Shown here one piece after another: positions 24,219 through 33,238 of a stretch of DNA of 64,000 nt. A program made the translations under genes and the position numbers. The notes below the pieces were generated by a model, which saw nothing but the letters and a program-made list of their open reading frames with translations, did not search any database and was not told the origin of the DNA. The stretch is from Pedobacter sp. BS3 (GTDB lineage Bacteria > Bacteroidota > Bacteroidia > Sphingobacteriales > Sphingobacteriaceae). Location of the stretch: positions 62,001 through 126,000 of the forward strand of contig NZ_VTRT01000001.1 in NCBI RefSeq assembly GCF_008274585.1, given 5' to 3'. Numbering within the stretch: the first letter of the stretch is position 1; each line of letters opens with the position of its first letter.

Positions 24219-27200
24219 TTAACTGCATCCACCTTGCGTACCGCAGTTTAAGCATTTATAACAAGTGCCTGAACGTACGGTAATGTGACCGCAATTGGTA
24301 CATGCGGGAGCATCACTTTGTCCGCCGCCTGAGATATCCAGAACAGGTTTCAGCTGTTTGTTAGAAACTTTAACTGATTCCTGTTGCGGAACAGCCACGT
24401 TGGTAGTATCCGGGTTTACATCCTCATCGGCCATTTGCGGATTTCCTAAAACCGCTTTTTGCTCGGTAATTACATGAACCAGATCGGTACGGTTCAGATA
24501 TTCATAACCCAGCATGCGGAACATATAGTCGATGATGGAGGTTGCGCTCTTGATATTATCATGGCCTGAAACCATTCCCGACGGCTCAAAGCGGGTAAAG
24601 GTAAATTTATCTACAAATTCTTCCAGCGGTACGCCGTACTGTAAACCAACCGAAACGGCAATAGCAAAACAGTTCATCAGCGAACGGAATGTTGCACCTT
24701 CCTTGTGCATATCCACAAAGATCTCACCTAAAGTTCCGTCTTCATACTCCCCGGTACGAACGAAGATGGTTTGTCCGCCAACCGAAGCCTTTTGCGTAAA
24801 TCCACCACGTTTAGCCGGTAAGTTCTTACGCTCTACAACCGAAGAAAGCTGGCGTTTAAACGTAGTGTCGGTAGATTTTTCAAGGATGGCACGGGCGGCT
24901 TCCAACACCTGGTCGGGAGTAAGATCGCTCAATTTTACATTGGCGGCTTCACCCAACACTTCCTCAACGCTGTCCAGCTTATCGTCTTTGGTATCAGCCT
25001 TGGTTGAAAGCGGCTGAGAAAGTTTGCATCCATCGCGATAAAGCGCATTGGCTTTCAACGCCAGCTTCCACGAAAGCTCGTAGCAATCTTTTATTTCCTC
25101 AACCGTTGCCTCGTTAGGCAGGTTAATGGTTTTTGAGATAGCGCCCGACAGGAACGGCTGAGCGGCAGCCATCATTTTGATATGTCCGTGCGCATGGATA
25201 TACCGCTGACCTTTTGATCCGCATTTGTTAGCGCAGTCAAATACCGGGTAATGCTCCTCTTTAAGATATGGCGCACCTTCTATGGTCATTGTTCCGCAGA
25301 TATATTCATTGGCTTCAGCAATTTGCTGACGGCTAAACCCTAACGAACGCAGCAGGTTAAAATCAGTGGCATTGTATTGCTCCGGTTTAAATCCTAAACG
25401 TTTCAGGCACTCTTCGCCCAATGTCCATTGGTTAAACACAAAGCCTATTTCAAAAGCAGCCAGCAATGACTTGTCAATTTTTTCAAGCTCGTTTTGCGTA
25501 AAGCCTTTGGCCGACAGGCTGTCAAAATTGATGTGCGGAGCGCCTTTTAACGTAGCAGAGCCTTTGGCGTAATTTACAATCGCCTCAATTTCGTGTTCCT
25601 GGTAACCCAGGTTGCGTAACGCAGTTGGAACGCCCTGGTTGATGATCTTAAAGTAACCACCGCCAGAAAGTTTTTTGAATTTCACCAAAGCAAAATCAGG
25701 CTCAATACCGGTTGTATCGCAATCCATTACCAAACCAATGGTTCCGGTTGGTGCAATTACGGTAGTTTGCGCATTGCGGTAACCGTATTTTTCACCAAGC
25801 TCAAGCGCTTTATCCCATGCGTTGCATGCGGCAGAAAGCAGGTAATCGGGGCAATATTTAGGGTCGATTCCCGGAGGAGCGATCTCCAGATTTTCGTAAT
25901 TATCGGTAGCGTTATATGCGGCGTAACGATGATTGCGCATTACGCGAAGCATGTGTTTCTTGTTTTTCTCGTATTCGCGGAAAGCGCCCAGCTCTTTGGC
26001 CATTTCGGCCGATGTAGCGTAAGCCGTTCCGGTCATGATAGCGGTAATTGCACCGCCAATAGCACGGGCTTTGTCGCTATCGTACGGTATACCGGCAACC
26101 ATCAGCATAGAGCCTAAATTAGCGTAGCCTAAACCTAATGTGCGGTAGTCATACGATAATTGCGCTACTTCTTTAGACGGGAACTGTGCCATCAGTACCG
26201 ATATTTCAAGCACTACAGTCCATACGCGGCAGGCATGCTCAAAGCCTTTTACATCAAATGCCAGCGTTTTCGGGTCAAAGAAATGCGCCAGATTAACAGA
26301 TGCCAGGTTACAAGCCGTATTATCCAGGAACATGTACTCTGAACATGGGTTAGACGCGTTAATACGGCCACCTTCGGGACAGGTATGCCACTCGTTAATG
26401 GTAGTGTCGTATTGTACACCCGGATCGGCGCAAGCCCAGGCTGCAAAAGCAATATCCTGCCAGAGCTTTTCGGACGAAATGGATTTGACAACCTTACCGT
26501 TGGTACGACCAATTAAATCCCATGGTTTTCCCTGCTCAAGCGCTCTGAAAAACGCATTGGGAATACGAACTGAGTTATTGGAGTTCTGCCCGGAAACGGT
26601 ACGGTAAGCTTCGCCCTCGTAATCTGATGAATAACCGGCAGCAATTAATGCGGCAACTTTTTTCTCTTCTTCAACTTTCCAGTTTACAAAGCTTTCAATT
26701 TCAGGGTGATCTAAATCCAGGCACACCATTTTAGCGGCACGGCGTGTTGTTCCGCCAGATTTAATAGCTCCTGCGGCACGGTCGCCAATTTTCAGGAACG
26801 ACATCAGCCCTGAAGAGTAACCCCCGCCGGAAAGACGCTCATTCTCGCCACGAATGGATGAGAAGTTGGTTCCCACGCCTGAACCATATTTGAATATACG
26901 GGCCTCACGTACCCACAAGTCCATAATACCGCCATCATTTACCAGGTCATCGGTAACCGATAAAATAAAGCAGGCATGTGGCTGAGGACGCTCATAAGCG
27001 GATGTTGATCTGGTTAATTTTTCGGTTTCGGGATCAACGTAATAATGGCCTTGTGGTTTCCCGGTAATACCGTAGGCAGAATGTAATCCTGTATTGAACC
27101 ATTGCGGCGAGTTTGGCGCAGCCAATTGTCCTATAATGGTATAAACCAGCTCATCGTAAAAAATATCGGCATCCTGCTTGCTGGCAAAATAGCCATAGCG

Positions 27201-27530
27201 CTCGCCCCATTGTCTCCAGCAATCGGCCATACGGTGAGCCACCTGTTTAATACTTTTTTCAGAACCGGTGGTGCCGTCGGGTTGTGGCACACCTGCTTTA
27301 CGGAAATATTTCTGTGCAAGAATATCGGTAGCAACCTGACTCCACGCAGCAGGCACCTCTACGTCGTTCATTTCAAATACCGCATCGCCGGAAGGATTTC
27401 TGATTACCGACGAGCGCTTTTCATACGTGAAAAGATCGTAAACATTCACATTATCTTTTGTGAAGTAGCGCTGAAATTTCAAGCCTTTGCCGGCCGCTTT
27501 CCCGTTTTTTGTTGCAGATGTCTTACCCAT
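24219..27530 (-). CDS. nrdJ: Adenosylcobalamin-dependent (class II) ribonucleotide reductase
   Basis: This cytoplasmic enzyme makes deoxyribonucleotides using adenosylcobalamin to create a thiyl radical. The 1103-residue protein shows the radical-site triad N394, C396, E398 in NPCSE, with the redox partner Cys407 eleven residues on and Cys187 in PQPHACFIL. That is the same spacing as in the class II enzyme of Thermotoga. The C-terminus ends in a cysteine-rich zinc-ribbon tail ([17 protein letters not shown] and CGTQGGC) that would relay electrons. The promoter carries two DnaA-box-like sites. No cobalamin riboswitch was seen upstream. Confidence 0.96.
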   Translation of the reverse strand: MGKTSATKNGKAAGKGLKFQRYFTKDNVNVYDLFTYEKRSSVIRNPSGDAVFEMNDVEVPAAWSQVATDILAQKYFRKAGVPQPDGTTGSEKSIKQVAHRMADCWRQWGERYGYFASKQDADIFYDELVYTIIGQLAAPNSPQWFNTGLHSAYGITGKPQGHYYVDPETEKLTRSTSAYERPQPHACFILSVTDDLVNDGGIMDLWVREARIFKYGSGVGTNFSSIRGENERLSGGGYSSGLMSFLKIGDRAAGAIKSGGTTRRAAKMVCLDLDHPEIESFVNWKVEEEKKVAALIAAGYSSDYEGEAYRTVSGQNSNNSVRIPNAFFRALEQGKPWDLIGRTNGKVVKSISSEKLWQDIAFAAWACADPGVQYDTTINEWHTCPEGGRINASNPCSEYMFLDNTACNLASVNLAHFFDPKTLAFDVKGFEHACRVWTVVLEISVLMAQFPSKEVAQLSYDYRTLGLGYANLGSMLMVAGIPYDSDKARAIGGAITAIMTGTAYATSAEMAKELGAFREYEKNKKHMLRVMRNHRYAAYNATDNYENLEIAPPGIDPKYCPDYLLSAACNAWDKALELGEKYGYRNAQTTVIAPTGTIGLVMDCDTTGIEPDFALVKFKKLSGGGYFKIINQGVPTALRNLGYQEHEIEAIVNYAKGSATLKGAPHINFDSLSAKGFTQNELEKIDKSLLAAFEIGFVFNQWTLGEECLKRLGFKPEQYNATDFNLLRSLGFSRQQIAEANEYICGTMTIEGAPYLKEEHYPVFDCANKCGSKGQRYIHAHGHIKMMAAAQPFLSGAISKTINLPNEATVEEIKDCYELSWKLALKANALYRDGCKLSQPLSTKADTKDDKLDSVEEVLGEAANVKLSDLTPDQVLEAARAILEKSTDTTFKRQLSSVVERKNLPAKRGGFTQKASVGGQTIFVRTGEYEDGTLGEIFVDMHKEGATFRSLMNCFAIAVSVGLQYGVPLEEFVDKFTFTRFEPSGMVSGHDNIKSATSIIDYMFRMLGYEYLNRTDLVHVITEQKAVLGNPQMADEDVNPDTTNVAVPQQESVKVSNKQLKPVLDISGGGQSDAPACTNCGHITVRSGTCYKCLNCGTQGGCS

Positions 27531-27983
27531 ATTCTTTATTATTAATTGTTTCTCAATATTTTAACTCTCCGAAGGAAAGTGGAGTCGTTTTTTACCAAAT
27601 TTATTCTTCTGTTATACGCAACTCAACCCAGAGTTTTCCACATTAACATAGTGTATGGTTAACTACAGGATAAAAAAACGAACAAAGGGCTGGTTTTTAA
27701 ATTGTTGACCTGTGGAAAACTATAAAAAATCACAGTTGACAAGCTATTTTATGTACACTTTATTAAAATCTGTTAAATTAAGCGTGTCTGATAATTCCAG
27801 GCAACGCATTAACTAACGAATTTAGCAAATTTAAATGTATTTTAAAAGCTATCTCCGCGTATTATTGCGCTCTGCTGACGTTTGAAACAGGCTTAGAAAA
27901 GCAGGGTTCCGAAGGCTTAGGTTCCGGTAACCTTTGTCCATAGGACTCCTTCGGAGGACATTCCAACGCACAAATCCGGCTCT
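27531..27983. promoter_or_regulatory. Upstream region of nrdJ, 453 bp without genes
   Basis: Reading leftwards, a promoter with TAAATTTG (27603-27596) and TTG (27621-27619) precedes nrdJ. Upstream of it, AGTTTTCCACA (27632-27642) and its exact reverse complement TGTGGAAAACT (27711-27721) form an 11-bp inverted pair 68 bp apart. Each contains TTTTCCACA, one mismatch from the DnaA box TTATCCACA. The far part (27890-27970) holds GC-rich palindromic text of unclear purpose. No open frame was found. Confidence 0.6.
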
Positions 27984-28133
27984 TTACCCTATCTCTGTTA
28001 AAATTGCCCGGATATTGCCTTTTACTTCATCTACTGTGTAAAAATTACCCGCTTCAATTTCTTTTTCAGCATCTTCAAGCTCCTGGTTGTATTGTTCTAT
28101 ACGTACTCTCTCAGGGTTTATCACTTTTTTCAT
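27984..28133 (-). CDS. 49-residue antitoxin-like protein, no partner toxin
   Basis: A minus-strand frame from ATG 28131-28133 to TAA 27984-27986 encodes 49 residues (MKKVINPERVRIEQYNQELE, then DAEKEIEAGNFYTVDEVKGN). The pattern of an N-terminal basic strand, an amphipathic helix with EQYN.E...A..EIE.G.FYT..EV resembles short type II antitoxins common in Bacteroidota. No RelE/ParE-like frame follows or precedes it, so it may be a solitary antitoxin left after toxin loss. The assignment is by resemblance only. Confidence 0.55.
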   Translation of the reverse strand: MKKVINPERVRIEQYNQELEDAEKEIEAGNFYTVDEVKGNIRAILTEIG

Positions 28134-28315
28134 GTATCGGAGCATAGAGCAGCAGATAGAAAAACCCGGAGGCTTTTAAGTAACAGCACTAAGCTGGGGC
28201 TTAGCGCTATCGGGCCCATAAAACTAAATTTTTCAGAGAGTTTGCACAACTTCAATTTCAAAAGCCGGCGATAGGTTTGCAAGCGAATATCATGAGATCA
28301 GTCTAAAAAGAATTT

Positions 28316-28882
28316 TTACAGGAAAAATAAAAAGGATGAGATTTTTGCGATAGATGTTTTAAGCTTTCTTATTGCAATGGTCATTTGATTTTCTACGGTC
28401 TTTACAGAGATTCCCAAGCGTGAGGCAATTTCCTTGTTTGTGAGGTATTCATGCCTGCTTAGCAGAAAAATCTCCCGGCATTTATCGGGCAATTGATTGG
28501 CATAATGCGCTATTATAGCTGATAGCTCTTTTACTTCAACGTTGTCTGTAGCTAATTCGCCGGGCGCTTCTGCTTCTTTTAACCTGTCAAAAAATGAAGC
28601 TCTTACTTTTCCGTTGCGTATGTAGTTAGCTACCTTAAATTTAACGGCGCTTAATAAGTATGATTGGAGAGAATCTACTGTTACGCCGTACCGGTGCTCC
28701 CACAACCAGATAAAGATCTCCTGCAAAATATCCATACAGGCTTCTCTATCCCTGAGCATGTTATAGGCTGAGCTAAACATACCATTCCAGTAACGCCGAT
28801 AAATTTCGTCAAAAGCTCTTTTATCGTCATTGCCGAGCTTTACCAGCAGCTCATGATCTGAAATGTGTTTGTATTCTGTCAA
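28316..28882 (-). CDS. ECF sigma-70-family RNA polymerase sigma factor (Bacteroidota type)
   Basis: The 188-residue protein has sigma region 2 (about 20-90, with ILQEIFIWLWEHRY) and region 4 (about 125-180, LPDKCREIFLLSRHEYLTNK followed by EIASRLGISVKTVENQMTIA). This is the class (TIGR02985-like) that normally sits before a FecR-type anti-sigma factor and a SusC/FecA-type receptor. Neither is adjacent here, so it is an orphan. Its signal and targets are unknown. Confidence 0.92.
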   Translation of the reverse strand: MTEYKHISDHELLVKLGNDDKRAFDEIYRRYWNGMFSSAYNMLRDREACMDILQEIFIWLWEHRYGVTVDSLQSYLLSAVKFKVANYIRNGKVRASFFDRLKEAEAPGELATDNVEVKELSAIIAHYANQLPDKCREIFLLSRHEYLTNKEIASRLGISVKTVENQMTIAIRKLKTSIAKISSFLFFL

Positions 28883-28961
28883 TGAAAGTTCAAAACTTTA
28901 ACACAAGTTTAACAATTTAGGATAAAAAAAGAAATTTTTAGTAACCCATGTTGCACCGGCC

Positions 28962-29066
28962 CTGATCTGCTAAACCTGGGTGAAGCGGATACCGGCCTGG
29001 TGGCCAAGGCGCCCGCGAGGTATCGGGGCAGGTCGCAGGCGTATGAGCGTAACACAGGACTACCAT
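28962..29066 (+). ncRNA. Structured repeat, Flavo-1-like, copy 2
   Basis: This copy carries CCCTGATCTGCTAAACCTGG, GTGAAGCGGATACCGGCCT, AGGTATCGGGGCAGG and GCGTATGAGCG. The words GATACC and GGTATC pair exactly around a GC-rich loop. It resembles the segment at 8025-8130 over about 90 bp. It lies between the divergent sigma factor and glnS. A Flavo-1 identity is proposed from memory. Confidence 0.5.
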
Positions 29067-29142
29067 AACCTAACCGCTACGGGTTTTGCTTTTCAAACAT
29101 GGTTAGGCAGGTGTATTGCACACATCAGAAGCTTATTTTTAC

Positions 29143-29150
29143 TACTTTTG
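29143..29150 (+). promoter_or_regulatory. Likely -7 element of glnS
   Basis: TACTTTTG fits the TAnnTTTG consensus and lies 20 bp before the glnS ATG. A TTG at 29116-29118 is slightly too far upstream to be a perfect -33 element. Confidence 0.5.
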
Positions 29151-29169
29151 CAGTCCTGTTTTATAATTT

Positions 29170-30843
29170 ATGATAGCTAACGAGGAAAAGAGCTTAAACT
29201 TCCTGGAGGAAATACTGGAAGAGGATATCCGTGCTAATAAAAATGGCGGGGCTGTGCTGACCCGCTTTCCGCCCGAACCTAATGGTTACCTGCACATTGG
29301 GCACGCTAAATCGATATGCCTTAATTTCGGTATTGCCCAGCGCTATAATGGAAAAACCAATCTTCGTTTTGACGATACCAACCCGGTAACGGAAGATACT
29401 GAATATGTTGAAAGCATTAAGGAAGATATTAAATGGCTGGGATTTGAGTGGGCTAATGAGTTTTATGCTTCTGATTATTTTGATACGTTATATGACTTTG
29501 CCGTTAAGCTGATTGAAAAGGGGCTGGCGTATGTGGATGATAGCTCTGCCGAAGAGATTGCCCGGTTGAAAGGCACACCCACAGAACCCGGTCAGCCGTC
29601 GGTTTACCGCAGCAGGTCGGTAGAGGAAAACCTGCGTTTATTTGCCGAAATGAAAGCGGGCAACTATGCTGATGGTGAGAAAGTACTGCGGGCTAAAATA
29701 GACCTGGCATCGCCTAATATGCACATGCGTGACCCGATTATGTACCGCATTAAACATGCGCATCATCACCGTACCGGCGATAAATGGTGCATTTACCCGA
29801 TGTATGATTTTGCGCATGGTCAATCGGACGCTATTGAGCACATTACGCATTCTATTTGTACGCTGGAGTTTATACCGCATCGCCCGCTGTACGACTGGTT
29901 TATCGAGAAGCTGGAAATTTTCCCGTCAAAACAATATGAATTTGCCCGCCTGAACCTGAACTATACCGTAACCAGCAAGCGTAAGCTGTTGCAACTGGTT
30001 AACGAGGGTTTTGTAAGCGGCTGGGATGACCCGCGAATGCCTACCATCAGCGCCTTACGTCGCCGGGGCTATACACCTGCGTCGATACGCGATTTCTGCG
30101 ACCGCATCGGCATCGCTAAACGCGAAAATGTGATTGATGTAAGCCTGCTGGAGTTTTGCATTCGCGAGGATTTGAATAAAACTGCATGGCGCCGCATGGC
30201 TGTGCTTGACCCGGTTAAGCTGGTAATTACCAATTATCCCGAAGATAAAACCGAGGTATTACATGGTGAAAATAACCCTGAAGCCGAAGATGGCGACGGT
30301 TATCGTGAGATTCCGTTCAGCAGGGAGCTGTGGATTGAACGTGAGGACTTTATGGAGCATCCGCCAAAGAAATTCTTCCGCCTGGGCCCCGGCCTGATGG
30401 TGCGCTTAAAGCATGCTTATATTATTAAGTGCGAGGATTTTGTGAAGGATGAGCACGATATGGTTACCGAAATCAGGGCTACCTATATTCCCGAATCAAA
30501 AAGCGGACAGGATACCAGCGGCATTCATGTAAAGGGAACTATTCACTGGGTAAGTGTTCCGCATGCAAAAACGGCTGAAATCCGCCTGTATGACCGCTTG
30601 TTTTCGGTAGAAGACCCCGGCAGTGAAGAACGTGATTTTAAGGAATATATTAATCCGCAAAGTCTTAATGTTTTACCGGCGGCATACATTGAACCCGACC
30701 TGGAGCATGCGGCTAACCGTGGTTACCAGTTTATCCGCAAAGGATATTTTACGCTGGATAAAGATTCCCAACCCGGAAAACTGGTGTTTAACCGCACGGT
30801 AACGCTTAAAGATACCTGGGCAAAGGAGACGAAGAAGGCGTAA
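29170..30843 (+). CDS. glnS: Glutaminyl-tRNA synthetase
   Basis: This cytoplasmic class I synthetase charges tRNA-Gln directly with glutamine. The 557-residue protein has the HIGH motif at H42-H45 within PEPNGYLHIGHAKS and the KMSKS-type loop VTSKRKLLQLV, then the anticodon-binding beta-barrel domains (to EYINPQSLNVLPAAYIEPDL and the end). Length and order match bacterial GlnS. RFPPEPNG with this spacing separates it from GltX. Confidence 0.97.
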   Translation: MIANEEKSLNFLEEILEEDIRANKNGGAVLTRFPPEPNGYLHIGHAKSICLNFGIAQRYNGKTNLRFDDTNPVTEDTEYVESIKEDIKWLGFEWANEFYASDYFDTLYDFAVKLIEKGLAYVDDSSAEEIARLKGTPTEPGQPSVYRSRSVEENLRLFAEMKAGNYADGEKVLRAKIDLASPNMHMRDPIMYRIKHAHHHRTGDKWCIYPMYDFAHGQSDAIEHITHSICTLEFIPHRPLYDWFIEKLEIFPSKQYEFARLNLNYTVTSKRKLLQLVNEGFVSGWDDPRMPTISALRRRGYTPASIRDFCDRIGIAKRENVIDVSLLEFCIREDLNKTAWRRMAVLDPVKLVITNYPEDKTEVLHGENNPEAEDGDGYREIPFSRELWIEREDFMEHPPKKFFRLGPGLMVRLKHAYIIKCEDFVKDEHDMVTEIRATYIPESKSGQDTSGIHVKGTIHWVSVPHAKTAEIRLYDRLFSVEDPGSEERDFKEYINPQSLNVLPAAYIEPDLEHAANRGYQFIRKGYFTLDKDSQPGKLVFNRTVTLKDTWAKETKKA

Positions 30844-30883
30844 CGAATTTATGGATGAGCAGAAGCTCGTCCATAAGTTTGTT

Positions 30884-31885
30884 TTAATTATTTTTCTTCA
30901 ACCGTTTTATATCCTGTTCCAACTCATTTAAACTTTGTTCTTTTTCAAGTGCCTTTTGGGCCAAACGGTATTTTTCCAGCTCTTCTTCTGATTTTTTTGT
31001 TGCCATTTCATGGCTTATTTTACCGGCATGTGTCAGCAACTCACGGCCGTTTAGCTGCAAAATAGCGTCTAAACGCTGTATCCAGTCTTTCATATACATT
31101 GGCGTTTGCTGTTGCGCCATTGTTTCGGCAAAGGCAAGATATTGTTCTACCAATAATCCCAGCAATCGCATTTCGTCTTCATTCAAATAATTTTTAGCAA
31201 TGTTTACGTCCGACTTTTTGATTGCCGATGCATTCTTTTTGTCGAACGATTGCATGCCAAGCAAAGGTAAACGGGCATCAACACGACGATATACCAATTC
31301 TGCCGCGGTTTGGCTGCTGATAGCCCAAAGCAATTTATTTTGTACGGTTTTAAAAAATGCTATTGTTTTTTCATCTCTGGGGTCATAATCAATACTTGTA
31401 GTGTAAATGTCTTTTATTTTCTGATAGAAAAAACGTTCGCTTAAACGGATTTCACGAATACGCTCCTGCAATTCCGTGAAATAGTTCATAGAATTGCCGG
31501 TTTTAAAACGCTCATCGTTCAGGGCAAAACCTTTTATGATGTATTCTTTGAGACGTTGCGTGGCCCATATACGAAACTGTGTACCCTGAACCGATTTTAC
31601 ACGATAGCCTACCGAAATAATCACGTCAAGATTGTAATGTTCTACCTCTCGCTCTATTGTTCTGTTGCCTTCTAATCGAACCAGTCGGAATTTCCGACTA
31701 GTTCGATTTTGCTCTAGTTCGCCTTCGCTGTACACATTTCCAATGTGCTCTGTTATGGTGCTTCTGCCTTTTCCAAAAAGCTGTGCCATTTGGTCTTGAG
31801 TAAGCCAAACGGTTTCTTCTTCCAAACGGACATCTATGGTAATGTTTCCTTCGCTATTTCGATAGATTAAAATTTCGCTTTCCAT
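30884..31885 (-). CDS. rhuM: RhuM-family protein
   Basis: The 333-residue protein has the typical RhuM beginning (EILIYRNSEGNITIDVRLEE and TVWLTQDQMAQLFGKGRSTI), a DNA-binding-like N-terminal domain, then YNLDVIISVGYRV and QFRIWATQRLKEYIIKGFAL. RhuM was named for a Salmonella pathogenicity-island gene. The family is scattered across accessory regions and its biochemical role is not settled. It lies 67 bp after the Fic gene on the same strand. The coding sequence contains a 35-bp near-perfect palindrome (31674-31708). The last 50 residues form a Glu/Lys-rich coiled coil. Confidence 0.92.
   Translation of the reverse strand: MESEILIYRNSEGNITIDVRLEEETVWLTQDQMAQLFGKGRSTITEHIGNVYSEGELEQNRTSRKFRLVRLEGNRTIEREVEHYNLDVIISVGYRVKSVQGTQFRIWATQRLKEYIIKGFALNDERFKTGNSMNYFTELQERIREIRLSERFFYQKIKDIYTTSIDYDPRDEKTIAFFKTVQNKLLWAISSQTAAELVYRRVDARLPLLGMQSFDKKNASAIKKSDVNIAKNYLNEDEMRLLGLLVEQYLAFAETMAQQQTPMYMKDWIQRLDAILQLNGRELLTHAGKISHEMATKKSEEELEKYRLAQKALEKEQSLNELEQDIKRLKKNN
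31674..31708. repeat. 35-bp near-perfect palindrome inside rhuM
   Basis: Arms AATCGAACCAGTCGGAA (31674-31690) and TTCCGACTAGTTCGATT (31692-31708) are complementary except at one position, with a single T at the centre. On the coding strand it encodes NRTSRKFRLVRL. Confidence 0.85.
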
Positions 31886-31952
31886 GATTGCTCATCTTTG
31901 TGCCTGTTTTATATTAGGGACTTTATCTATAGCTTTTTATCTTCTATATCCA

Positions 31953-33077
31953 TTAGCTAAATAAATTCAAATATTTTTTAAAGGCATACATCTTACCTCT
32001 TTTCCCACCGGTGAGTTCTTCCAATATGCCCAAAGCCTCTAAATCATTGATAATATTATAGGCCGTACGCTGTGAAACACCCGTAATGTCTACTACAGTA
32101 AGCACATTGATGATAGGTCGTTTTAATAAGTAATTTAATATTTTTTGCGCATTGCTGGCCTTTGGCCCTAAATTCTGGACTTCAATTTCGGATTGAGTTT
32201 TAAGCTTTAATATTTCATCAAATGTTTTAACCCCTTTTTTAGCTGTCTCGATGACACCAACCATAAAAAACTTCAGCCACTGTTTTAAATCATGGTGCGT
32301 CCGGACACGCATCAGATTATCATAATACAATGATTTATTGCGCTCAAAGAAATCGGATAAATAAAGTATAGGTTTTTTCAATATCTCCTTGTCAACTAAA
32401 TACAAGGTAATAAGCAATCTTCCGACACGGCCATTCCCGTCTAAAAATGGGTGAATGGTTTCAAACTGATAATGTATGATTCCTATTTTAATCAAATCCG
32501 GCAGAAGAAATTCAGTATTATGTGTGAATTTCTCCAAATCACTCATTAATTCACCGATGCTACTATGAACAGGGGGAACAAATACGGCATCATTTATTGA
32601 AGCGCCACCAATCCAATTCTGGCTTGTCCTGAATTCTCCCGGCAGTTTATACTCTCCGCGAACGCCTTGTAATAAAACCTTATGTGTTTCCTTAATCAAG
32701 CGGCTTGAAAACGGAATTTCCTTTAACATCTTGATTGCACGATGCATCGCCGTTATATAGTTCTGAACCTCTTCCCAATCATTCCTCCTTTCCTGGCTGA
32801 TATCTTCTTTATCTAAAAGGGCTTCCTCCATATTAGTCTGTGTGCCCTCTATCCGGCTACTTTGTGTAGCTTCTTTAAGTACGTGCATACTAATGTATAA
32901 ATCAATATCAGGGATATGTTCGCTATACATATCCAATCGGCCCAACTGTCTATCTGCCTGGGATAATAAGTTCAACAATTCCATATCATCCAATAACCAC
33001 TCCCGGTTAATGAACGTAGGCTGAAAGCTTTTATAATATCCTTGGTTTATATATTGCCCTGAGTTGAAGCTCTTCAT
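31953..33077 (-). CDS. Fic-domain AMP-transferase with inhibitory helix and C-terminal winged helix
   Basis: Fic proteins usually transfer AMP from ATP to a target protein side chain. The 374-residue protein has the full catalytic motif HPFLDGNGR (209-217). An N-terminal inhibitory motif SSRIEG (73-78) marks class II, in which Glu77 blocks ATP until relieved. The Fic/DOC N-terminal domain leads, and a C-terminal winged helix (about 315-370, VVDITGVSQRTAYNIINDLE) probably binds DNA. Five evenly spaced TTGCAA palindromes lie before the start codon and could be its own operator. The target is unknown. It sits with rhuM in an accessory patch between glnS and the murein amidase. Confidence 0.93.
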   Translation of the reverse strand: MKSFNSGQYINQGYYKSFQPTFINREWLLDDMELLNLLSQADRQLGRLDMYSEHIPDIDLYISMHVLKEATQSSRIEGTQTNMEEALLDKEDISQERRNDWEEVQNYITAMHRAIKMLKEIPFSSRLIKETHKVLLQGVRGEYKLPGEFRTSQNWIGGASINDAVFVPPVHSSIGELMSDLEKFTHNTEFLLPDLIKIGIIHYQFETIHPFLDGNGRVGRLLITLYLVDKEILKKPILYLSDFFERNKSLYYDNLMRVRTHHDLKQWLKFFMVGVIETAKKGVKTFDEILKLKTQSEIEVQNLGPKASNAQKILNYLLKRPIINVLTVVDITGVSQRTAYNIINDLEALGILEELTGGKRGKMYAFKKYLNLFS

Positions 33078-33081
33078 AATC

Positions 33082-33169
33082 TTGCAACTAAAATTTTGTT
33101 ATTGCAAATATGAGTGTAAAATTTGCAATAACGATTTTTTTGTTGCAATAAAATAGGTATTTTTTGCAA
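33082..33169 (-). promoter_or_regulatory. Array of five TTGCAA palindromes before the Fic gene
   Basis: TTGCAA occurs at 33082-33087, 33102-33107, 33123-33128, 33143-33148 and 33164-33169, with start-to-start spacings of 20, 21, 20 and 21 bp, close to two helical turns. The second and third copies lie in a perfect inverted repeat GTTATTGCAAAT/ATTTGCAATAAC. The first copy ends about 5 bp before the Fic start codon, and others overlap a CATATTTG -7-like element. This looks like an operator for a protein that binds one DNA face cooperatively. Confidence 0.75.
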
Positions 33170-33186
33170 CAAGAGAATCCCTTATT

Positions 33187-33205
33187 GTAAAAGTGACGCT
33201 TTTAC
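33187..33205 (-). terminator. Hairpin between the Fic and amidase genes
   Basis: GTAAAAG and CTTTTAC form a 7-bp stem with a 5-nt loop just after the minus-strand amidase stop. There is no clean T-run, so a terminator role is only likely. Confidence 0.4.
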
Positions 33206-33238
33206 CGCTTAATAAACTCTACTTTAGTCCAGCTACCC

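Noticed and set aside
27632-27721. Replication origin at the DnaA-box-like sites
   Set aside because: Only two imperfect boxes, no AT-rich unwinding region with box clusters, and no dnaA or dnaN gene nearby; promoter control is the simpler reading.
28092-28274. 60-residue plus-strand frame upstream of the sigma factor
   Set aside because: It partly overlaps the antitoxin-like gene in antisense and has no features.
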